NCBI GenBank assembly: GCA_946623915.1
Contig: CAMORQ010000148.1
Location: 1-5,600 of the forward strand
Length of the DNA stretch: 5,600 nt
Source: an uncultured Coriobacteriaceae bacterium
Lineage (GTDB): Bacteria > Actinomycetota > Coriobacteriia > Coriobacteriales > Eggerthellaceae
Reading direction: 5' to 3'
How positions within the stretch are numbered: the first letter of the stretch is position 1; each line of letters begins with the position of its first letter. A program made the position numbers and the translations under genes. The notes under the pieces were generated by a model, which saw nothing but the letters and a program-made list of their open reading frames with translations, searched no databases and was not told the DNA's origin. Shown piece after piece: positions 1 through 4,823 of this stretch.

Positions 1-930
1 GCGCAGCGCGTCTGCGGGACGGGCGTCGCGCGAAAGATCGAACACGCAGATGCCCGACACGCCGTACGTGCGAAACAGCAGCTCGCCCACCTCGCTGCGC
101 ACCAACGCCAATTCGTTTTCGGGAAGGTCTTCCCGGTGCCTAAACAGCATCGCCGAGCACCGCACGCGTATGTTGTCCAGCTCTCTGACGACAGCGGCAT
201 CCGCGTCAGAAACGCGCAAGGGCCCCAACACCGGTTGCACGGGAATCGCATCGAGTCCGCATGCATTCAGGCTGCCCACCGCTGCGCCGCCGCACGCGAC
301 CACGACCGCACGCGAGCGCCAAAACACCCCGTCGCGCGTGCGCAGGGTGAACAATCCGCCCGCCTCGCGCGGCGCCTCGATGATGTCCACAGGATTGCCG
401 CATGCCTCCACAACGCCCAAGCGGGCAACTTCAGTTCGGAGCAAATCGAGCACAATCGAGGCTTTGTTGGCCAACGGATAGCGGCGCCCGTCGCTTTCCT
501 GGCGCCACTCGAGACCCAGCTCTTCGAAGAAGTCGAGCACGGGATCGGGATATGTTGCGAGCGGATCCTGCGGCCGACTTGCAGCAAGCGCGTCAAGCGC
601 AGCACGCACGAAGCCGGCATTGCGGTAATCGTGAAGCGCCCGCCCATCGGCAACATGCTCGTTGGAGAAATTGCAGCGTCCGTTACCCGTTTTCAGAATC
701 GAGCGACCCACCCGGTCTGCCGCTTCGAGCACGACAACGCTCGGTTGGGCGCCTTTGCGCGCGTCGGGCTTGCCCTTGTCGGGCATGCGCTCGCCAAGCT
801 CCGCGGGCGAAGCGTCGCGCAGGTCGGCCTTCGCGGGCGAAGCGTCGCGCAGGTTCCGAGCCGCCGCAATGGCCGCAACAAGACCGGCGGCTCCCCCGCC
901 GACAACCGCGATGTCGCACGTAGTGTTCAT
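1..930 (-). CDS. FAD-dependent oxidoreductase, HI0933/BaiN-like family (3' end outside window)
   Basis: The reading frame runs from an ATG at 930 down to the window edge, giving 310 residues without a stop; the C-terminal part is missing. Visible motifs are the FAD-binding glycine loop VVGGGAAGL (residues 9-17), the family signature GRSILKTGNGRCNFSN (75-90), RRYPLANKAS (149-158), the second nucleotide-binding segment VVVACGGAA (209-217) and GELLFRTYGVSG (282-293). These match the HI0933/YhiN/BaiN flavoprotein family, usually about 400 residues, annotated as NAD(P)/FAD-dependent or 'aminoacetone oxidase-like' oxidoreductases. The substrate is unknown. The protein should be cytoplasmic, since no signal peptide is visible. 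Between the glycine loop and the next strand (SVVVLEA, 64-70) lies an extra hydrophilic insert of about 38 residues, 26-63, containing LRDASPA twice. Only a GGAG with a 2-nt spacer precedes the ATG, while a TATGAT box sits 7 nt upstream, so the mRNA may be leaderless. It is divergent from the tRNA and polysaccharide genes. Confidence 0.9.
   Translation of the reverse strand, partial: MNTTCDIAVVGGGAAGLVAAIAAARNLRDASPAKADLRDASPAELGERMPDKGKPDARKGAQPSVVVLEAADRVGRSILKTGNGRCNFSNEHVADGRALHDYRNAGFVRAALDALAASRPQDPLATYPDPVLDFFEELGLEWRQESDGRRYPLANKASIVLDLLRTEVARLGVVEACGNPVDIIEAPREAGGLFTLRTRDGVFWRSRAVVVACGGAAVGSLNACGLDAIPVQPVLGPLRVSDADAAVVRELDNIRVRCSAMLFRHREDLPENELALVRSEVGELLFRTYGVSGICVFDLSRDARPADALR
802..861. 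repeat. 30-bp in-frame tandem duplication inside the flavoprotein gene
   Basis: Twenty-three identical bases occur at 802-824 and again at 832-854, with a 30-bp period, which is exactly ten codons. On the coding (minus) strand both copies encode LRDASPA, at residues 27-33 and 37-43. The remaining 7 bases of each unit have diverged. The period keeps the frame open, so the duplication lengthens a surface linker rather than breaking the gene. Confidence 0.9.
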
Positions 931-937
931 GGCTCCA

Positions 938-943
938 ATCATA
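938..943 (-). promoter_or_regulatory. candidate -10 box (TATGAT) of the flavoprotein gene, possible leaderless start
   Basis: On the minus strand TATGAT is followed by 7 bases and then the ATG of the flavoprotein. That spacing would place the transcription start at or next to the A of the start codon. No convincing TTGACA-like -35 is found 16-18 nt upstream. Leaderless transcripts are common in actinobacteria; applying that here is inference. Confidence 0.45.
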
Positions 944-982
944 CCGCAAGGACGGCCGGCACCAGACGATAGCAAGCTTTCG

Positions 983-1179
983 TGAACAGGGGACGGGTTT
1001 TTCGTTCAGGTCCAGAGTGAACAGGGGACGAATGAACAGGGGACGGGTTTTTCGTTCAGGTCCATATACCATTTTGCTCAGAGGAGTTGACCTGGACCGG
1101 ACCTGAACGAAAAACCCGTCCCCTGTTCATTCGTCCCCTGTTCATTCTGGACCTGAACGAAAAACCCGTCCCCTGTTCA
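983..1179. repeat. long, nearly perfect inverted repeat (about 81-nt arms, 35-nt loop)
   Basis: The left arm, 983-1063, is the reverse complement of the right arm, 1099-1179, with one mismatch (1017 against 1145) by manual alignment. The central 35 nt, 1064-1098, is unique and includes a short GGAGTTGACC stretch. Each arm holds long, short and long copies of the same repeat unit, in the order 984-1013, 1019-1030, 1034-1063 on the left and mirrored on the right. Transcribed from either strand, or extruded from supercoiled DNA, this would form a very stable hairpin. It lies between the divergent flavoprotein and tRNA promoters and contains no credible gene. Confidence 0.93.
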
Positions 1180-1251
1180 TTCGTCCTGGACCTGAACGGA
1201 AAACCCGTCCCCTGTTCATTCGCCTGGCGTCCCCTGTTCATTCCCCTGTTC
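984..1251. repeat. REP/REPIN-like repeat cluster with GTCCC (GGGAC) core
   Basis: A 30-nt unit starting GAACAGGGGACGGG and ending TTCAGGTCC occurs at 984-1013 and 1034-1063. It occurs inverted at 1099-1128, 1149-1178 and 1188-1217, the last with one substitution at 1199. Truncated copies with only the GAACAGGGG(ACG) part lie at 1019-1030, 1132-1143, 1228-1239 and 1243-1251. The long unit plus its preceding base has TGAAC and GTTCA near its ends, so each copy can form its own small hairpin. Spacing is irregular (50, 50, 39 nt between long copies). Short palindromic units in paired opposite orientation resemble REP/REPIN elements mobilised by a RAYT (Y1_Tnp, IS200-like) transposase. No such transposase is in the window, so that link is inference. 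Confidence 0.85.
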
Positions 1252-1260
1252 ATTCTGGCG

Positions 1261-1278
1261 CGACTCGTGGTGGAGTCG
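1261..1278. other. small hairpin CGACTC / GAGTCG between repeat cluster and tRNA promoter
   Basis: Six bases at 1261-1266 pair with 1273-1278 around a 6-nt loop (GTGGTG). It sits just after the last repeat remnant and about 30 nt before the tRNA -35 box. No T-run follows, so it is not a normal terminator; it may be chance or a boundary of the repeat cluster. Confidence 0.35.
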
Positions 1279-1309
1279 TGGAGCCATGTGGAGAGGATGG
1301 GCAAGGGGC

Positions 1310-1337
1310 TTGCACACGCGCGTGTTTTTGCTACAAT
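1310..1337 (+). promoter_or_regulatory. promoter of tRNA-Glu (TTGCAC - 16 nt - TACAAT, extended -10)
   Basis: A -35-like TTGCAC (1310-1315) and a -10 TACAAT (1332-1337) are separated by 16 nt. TG at 1329-1330 one base before the -10 makes an extended -10 element. The predicted transcription start, near 1344, leaves a 5' leader of about 20 nt before the mature tRNA, to be removed by RNase P. This is the best promoter in the window and is probably a housekeeping sigma-70-type promoter. Confidence 0.7.
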
Positions 1338-1363
1338 GGCAAGGCTGCTGTGCAGCGGACAAC

Positions 1364-1438
1364 GTCCCCATAGTCTAGAGGTTAGGACGCGGCCCTTTCA
1401 AGGCTGAGACACGAGTTCGATTCTCGTTGGGGGCACCA
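1364..1438 (+). tRNA. tRNA-Glu, anticodon TTC
   Basis: The full cloverleaf can be folded by eye. The acceptor stem GTCCCCA (1364-1370) pairs with TGGGGGC (1428-1434) with one U-G pair. The D stem is GTCT/GGAC, and the anticodon stem is CGGCC/GGCTG around the loop CTTTCAA. The T arm contains GTTCGATTC, the discriminator is A1435, and an encoded CCA lies at 1436-1438. The anticodon TTC at 1397-1399 reads GAA and, through wobble, GAG. The gene has its own promoter upstream and a strong terminator 9 nt downstream, so it is a monocistronic tRNA unit. No integrase or duplicated 3' end is seen nearby. Confidence 0.97.
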
Positions 1439-1446
1439 CATTTCAC

Positions 1447-1474
1447 ACGCCCGTTTAGCTAAACGGGCGTTTTT
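1447..1474 (+). terminator. Rho-independent terminator after tRNA-Glu
   Basis: A perfect 24-nt palindrome at 1447-1470 (10-bp stem with CGCCCG/CGGGCG, AGCT loop) is followed by a run of five T (1470-1474). There is no matching A-run on the left, so it should act only on the plus strand. It lies only 15 nt before the start codon of the next gene, so polysaccharide-operon transcripts coming from the tRNA promoter must read through it. Confidence 0.93.
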
Positions 1475-1489
1475 AGCATACGAGGGTGC

Positions 1490-1900
1490 ATGCGTAAACT
1501 TCTTCGACAGTTCGGTCGCTTTGCCATAGTGGGCAGCATCGCCTTCCTCATTGACTTTGTCATCCTGCTTACGTTTACCGAAGTGTTCAAAGTCGACTAT
1601 CTGCTTTCTGCGACCATTGGGTTCACCACGTCGATCGTCTTCTGTTACTTCGCTTCCATGAAGTACGTGTTCCGGCATAAGGATGGCCTAAGCCGCCGCC
1701 GGGAATTCGTCGTGTTCGTGGTACTTTCGGCTATCGGTCTGCTGCTCAACGACGGACTGATGTACCTGGGAGTTACGTATGCTGGCGTCGATTACCGCCT
1801 GATGAAGCTGCTGGCTACGATGGCGGTAACGCTGTACAACTTCAACACGCGCCGCAAGTTCTTGGATGCGGGCGCTGCCGAAGAGGATGCGTTCATATGA
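1490..1900 (+). CDS. GtrA-like family four-helix membrane protein
   Basis: The 136-residue protein has four predicted membrane segments, at about 9-31, 38-60, 73-95 and 102-120, with basic residues on the cytoplasmic side. It begins RKLLRQFGRFAIVGSIAFLIDF, the typical start of the GtrA/DPMS family, and each half ends in the usual aromatic/basic motif (YFASMKYVF, 53-61; NFNTRRKF, 117-124). GtrA-family proteins are thought to flip or present polyprenyl-phosphate-linked sugars for surface glycans. Length is normal for the family. GAGGG (1482-1486) lies 3 nt before the ATG, a short spacer, and no better start is available. Its stop overlaps the next start in ATGA, so the two genes are probably translationally coupled. 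No clear promoter lies between the tRNA terminator and this gene. Confidence 0.9.
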   Translation: MRKLLRQFGRFAIVGSIAFLIDFVILLTFTEVFKVDYLLSATIGFTTSIVFCYFASMKYVFRHKDGLSRRREFVVFVVLSAIGLLLNDGLMYLGVTYAGVDYRLMKLLATMAVTLYNFNTRRKFLDAGAAEEDAFI

Positions 1901-3924
1901 TGGTCGCTCACTCTGAATCAGGGATGCCGGCACAGGCGTCGATGGCGTCCGAGCGAGGGCGTCATGCTCGCGCGGCAGGCGCGCAATCGCAGGGTGCGCA
2001 GCTCCGGGGTGCATCGCCGGATGGCGTTGGCCGTCACGGTGGCCACTCGGTTGCCGCGCGGTTTCGCCCTCGTCCCGGCTTTCTGGTGCTAGCGGCGCTT
2101 TACGCCCTGGCAATGGTGGTGGGGCGCAGGTTTGCGGTGGCCGAAGCTGCCGACGAATCGTACTGGCTGGCCGCGCTGCAGTTTCTGGGGTGGTTCGTCT
2201 TGCTCGCGGTGGCGGTGCATCTAGCGGGGGCGGTCGTGCATTGGTTGGCAGGCCGCAGGCGTGAAACCGTATCCGGCGCGACGAGTTCGCTCGCCCTGCG
2301 GGCCTATGCGTTCGTCTTCGAACGCCATCCCGTTCTGGTGCCGTTTGTTGTGCTGCTTGTCTGCTGGCTTCCCTACGTGGTCATCTTGTATCCGGGCACG
2401 GTCGACCCGTTCGACAATCTCGACCAGTTCTGCCAGATGCGCGGGGTGGTGTTCCGCACATCCACCTGGCAGGACCCTATCGATCCCAACGTCCTGCTGA
2501 ACAACAACAACCCGGCGTTCCACACCGTCCTGCTGAACGCTTTCGTGTTCGCCGGCGAGGCGATCGGTTCGCAGAACATCGGGTTCTTCGCGTTCACTGG
2601 CATGCAGGTGTGCTTGATGGCGCTGGCGCTGGCGCTGGCAGTGTCGCTGCAGGAAGATTTCGGCAACACGCGCCCCTTCACGGTGGGGCTGCTGCTGTTT
2701 TTCAGCTTGAACCCGCTGTTTCCCATCTGGTCGATGTGCGCAACGAAGGACGTGCTGTTCACCATCGTCACGCTGCATTACGTCATCTTGGCAGTGCGTG
2801 TCATTCGGCATCCGGATGAATACGGGCGCGGGCGGTGGCTTGCGCTGTTCTTCGTGCTCGCGTTGCTCATGATGCTTGTGCGCAACAACGGTCTGTTCGC
2901 CGTCGCGTTCAGCATCCCTGCATATGCTCTCGTGAAACATGTTGGGACGCGCCGGGTCGCTGCGGTGCTCGCTGCGGCGCTGGCAGCGTACTTCGTCTAT
3001 TTGTACGTGGTGCTGCCCGCTGCGTATGTAACGCCAGGCAATGTGCGCGAAACGCTTGCGGTGCCGTTCCAGCAGACGGCTCGATACCTGGTCTACCACG
3101 GCGACGACGTGACGCCGGACGAACGTGCCGCCATCGATGCGGTGCTCGACTATGATGCGATCGCTGAGCGCTACAACCCCAACAAAGTAGATGCGGTGAA
3201 GGAAACGGCGAACAAGTATGCGACTCGCGACGATTTGGCGAACTACCTGTCCGCTTGGGCGAGCATGGGCGTGCGCCATCCCGTGACGTATGTTTCCGCA
3301 ACCGCGGCAAACACGTACCGGTATTTCTATCCAGGCGAAGACTCCAGCTGGATCTGGGTGCATTTCGGCTGGTACGGAGAGGAAAACATCGTCGACAAGT
3401 ACCACGAGGCGGGCGTCGACATCCATCAAAACGATATGTTCTGGGACACGCGTTCGTCGATGCGCGAAGTTTACCTGGGCTACAGTCATTCACCTTGGGG
3501 GTTGCTGACGAACATGGCGCTCATGGCGTGGGGGATCTTGTTCATGTGCGTTGTGGTGGCTGGCACGCGATCATGGCGTCCCCTCATTCCGTTTTTGCCC
3601 TATCTTACCTTGATGCTCGTGTGCATGATGTGTCCCGAAAACGGCAATTCACGTTACACGCTGCCCTATGTGCTGGCCGTGGCGTTCTTGTTCAGCTATA
3701 CGGTCGCATGCGTGCGTTCGTGGCGCGCCGACGATTCGCTTGAAGATGCTCCTGCGGGCGCTTCTGCCGAAGGCGAAGGGATCGGGTCCGCATCTTCGGC
3801 AGGCGTCGCGGTCACCGCTTCGCGGCAAGCGAAAGATGCCGGGTCGGCAAGTGCCTCTGACCCAGGGGTTGGCGATGGCACACCGGAGGTAACTTCAGAA
3901 TTACGCACGGGAGGTGCGCGATGA
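1897..3924 (+). CDS. multi-pass membrane protein, DUF6020/GT-C-like putative glycosyltransferase
   Basis: The 675-residue protein has roughly a dozen hydrophobic segments, for example 61-77, 90-115, 146-165, 230-250, 283-302, 315-348, 352-374, 540-556, 562-578 and 588-606. A large hydrophilic region at 375-535 separates the last three. An acidic loop after the third segment, YPGTVDPFDNLDQF (165-178), resembles the DxD-like first loop of GT-C transferases that use polyprenyl-phosphate sugars. Other likely conserved motifs are NNNNPAFHT (202-210), TKD (283-285), RNNG (329-332), VPFQQTARY (389-397) and ENGNSRYTLP (581-590). I recognise the DUF6020 type, whose function is not established; the transferase role is inference. 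The first 58 residues and the last 65 or so are Ala/Ser/Gly-rich, poorly structured tails. GAGGA (1883-1887) lies 9 nt upstream of the ATG; Met2 or Met10 are alternative starts. Both ends overlap neighbouring genes by ATGA. Confidence 0.8.
   Translation: MMVAHSESGMPAQASMASERGRHARAAGAQSQGAQLRGASPDGVGRHGGHSVAARFRPRPGFLVLAALYALAMVVGRRFAVAEAADESYWLAALQFLGWFVLLAVAVHLAGAVVHWLAGRRRETVSGATSSLALRAYAFVFERHPVLVPFVVLLVCWLPYVVILYPGTVDPFDNLDQFCQMRGVVFRTSTWQDPIDPNVLLNNNNPAFHTVLLNAFVFAGEAIGSQNIGFFAFTGMQVCLMALALALAVSLQEDFGNTRPFTVGLLLFFSLNPLFPIWSMCATKDVLFTIVTLHYVILAVRVIRHPDEYGRGRWLALFFVLALLMMLVRNNGLFAVAFSIPAYALVKHVGTRRVAAVLAAALAAYFVYLYVVLPAAYVTPGNVRETLAVPFQQTARYLVYHGDDVTPDERAAIDAVLDYDAIAERYNPNKVDAVKETANKYATRDDLANYLSAWASMGVRHPVTYVSATAANTYRYFYPGEDSSWIWVHFGWYGEENIVDKYHEAGVDIHQNDMFWDTRSSMREVYLGYSHSPWGLLTNMALMAWGILFMCVVVAGTRSWRPLIPFLPYLTLMLVCMMCPENGNSRYTLPYVLAVAFLFSYTVACVRSWRADDSLEDAPAGASAEGEGIGSASSAGVAVTASRQAKDAGSASASDPGVGDGTPEVTSELRTGGAR
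3909..3914 (+). promoter_or_regulatory. strong ribosome binding site for the GlfT1-like gene
   Basis: GGGAGG, 6 nt before the ATG at 3921, is the best Shine-Dalgarno match in the operon. It lies inside the last codons of the upstream membrane-protein gene. It fixes the start and suggests this glycosyltransferase can be translated independently as well as by coupling. Confidence 0.8.
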
Positions 3925-4820
3925 AGGTCGCCGCGGTGGTGGTTACGTACAATCGGCGTGCATTGCTTGTGCGTTGCATCGAACGGCTGCGTGCCCAGAA
4001 GCTGCCTGTGGGCGTGTCGCTTGATGTGCTGGTCGTGGACAACGCGAGTACCGACGACACCATGTACGCGCTCGTACCGTTTATCGAAGATGGCGCCGTG
4101 CTCTACTACAATACGGGTTCCAACTTGGGGGGTGCAGGCGGGTTTGCGTTCGGTATGCGCCAGGCGGCGTCGTCTGCTGCAGGCTACGACTGCCTCTGGA
4201 TCATGGACGACGACTGCTTGCCCGACGCCGATGCGCTCGATGCGCTCGTGCAGGCGGCGCGAAACCTGGAAGGGCAGTGGGGCTTCCTTTCCAGTGTGGT
4301 GCGATGGAAAGACGGTAGCCCCTGCGAGATGAACATTCAGCGCCACCCCCTGTTCAGCAGCATCGACGATTTCGGTGCAGCACTGCAACCTTGCACGCTT
4401 GCTTCGTTCGTGTCCTTGTTCGTTCCTGCTGCTGTGGTGCGCGAAGTGGGCCTTCCTCATGCGGAGTTTTTCATCTGGTCCGACGATTGGGAGTTCACGC
4501 GGCGCGTTTCGCGCAAGTATCCCTGCTACGTTGTGGGGGAGAGCCGCGTGCTGCATGCTTCGGCCACGAACAATCCGGGCAACATCTACACCGACCCACC
4601 TGAGCGTCTGGACCGCTACGCCTACATTTACCGCAACGACGTCGTACTTTACCGTGAAGAGGGATTGCGCGGCGTGGCTTTCGTGTGGGTCCGTGCGGCG
4701 TACCACACCCTGCGCGTGCTGCTGTCCGATATGGGTGAAAAGCGCCGCCGAATCGGGTTGATTTGGCGAGGAACGCGTGATGGTTTCTCGTTTCGCCCCG
4801 AAATCGAGTATCCTGAATAG
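3921..4820 (+). CDS. GT2 family glycosyltransferase, GlfT1-like (galactofuranosyl/rhamnosyl type)
   Basis: The 299-residue GT-A-fold enzyme has no membrane segment and should act at the cytoplasmic membrane face. Motifs in order are VVTYNRR (7-13), VVDNASTDD (38-46), the nucleotide-sugar loop NLGGAGGF (68-75), the metal-binding triad WIMDDDCLPDADAL (93-106), the catalytic acidic motif FFIWSDDWEFTRR (183-195) and H212 in VLHASAT, probably the third metal ligand. RNDVVLYREEG (238-248) near the C-terminus is also family-typical. Length and the DDD plus DDWEF arrangement match GlfT1-like enzymes, which add the first galactofuranose residues to a lipid-linked acceptor; rhamnosyltransferases of the same branch are the main alternative. 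The gene overlaps the previous stop by ATGA and is followed after 3 nt by a GlfT2-like gene, which supports the galactofuranosyl reading. Confidence 0.85.
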   Translation: MKVAAVVVTYNRRALLVRCIERLRAQKLPVGVSLDVLVVDNASTDDTMYALVPFIEDGAVLYYNTGSNLGGAGGFAFGMRQAASSAAGYDCLWIMDDDCLPDADALDALVQAARNLEGQWGFLSSVVRWKDGSPCEMNIQRHPLFSSIDDFGAALQPCTLASFVSLFVPAAVVREVGLPHAEFFIWSDDWEFTRRVSRKYPCYVVGESRVLHASATNNPGNIYTDPPERLDRYAYIYRNDVVLYREEGLRGVAFVWVRAAYHTLRVLLSDMGEKRRRIGLIWRGTRDGFSFRPEIEYPE

Positions 4821-4823
4821 AAC

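Noticed and set aside
1..930. Naming the flavoprotein baiN or assigning it to bile-acid dehydroxylation.
   Set aside because: The HI0933/BaiN-like family is broad and widespread; no bai neighbours are present and the C-terminal domain is missing, so only the family can be stated.
136..972. A 278-residue plus-strand open frame over the flavoprotein.
   Set aside because: The opposite strand encodes an unmistakable FAD enzyme with ordered motifs; the plus-strand product is Arg/Ala-rich shadow sequence.
984..1251. CRISPR array.
   Set aside because: Copies occur in both orientations, spacing is irregular (15, 35, 39, 50 nt), spacer-like intervals are themselves repeat fragments, and no cas gene is present.
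1056..1407. Open frames on both strands across the intergenic repeats, encoding repeated NEQGTGF- or PVPCSF-like peptides.
   Set aside because: They are translations of the inverted DNA repeat units, have no credible start context, and are open on both strands for the same trivial reason. The right part also runs into the tRNA.
1364..1438. tRNA-Glu as an attachment site of an integrated element.
   Set aside because: No second copy of the tRNA 3' end and no integrase are visible in the window; the downstream genes look like an ordinary polysaccharide operon.
2221..3489. A 422-residue open frame on the minus strand inside the membrane-protein gene.
   Set aside because: It is antisense to a gene with clear membrane segments and family motifs, has a His/Arg/Gln-rich composition typical of GC-biased shadows, and shows no recognisable domain.
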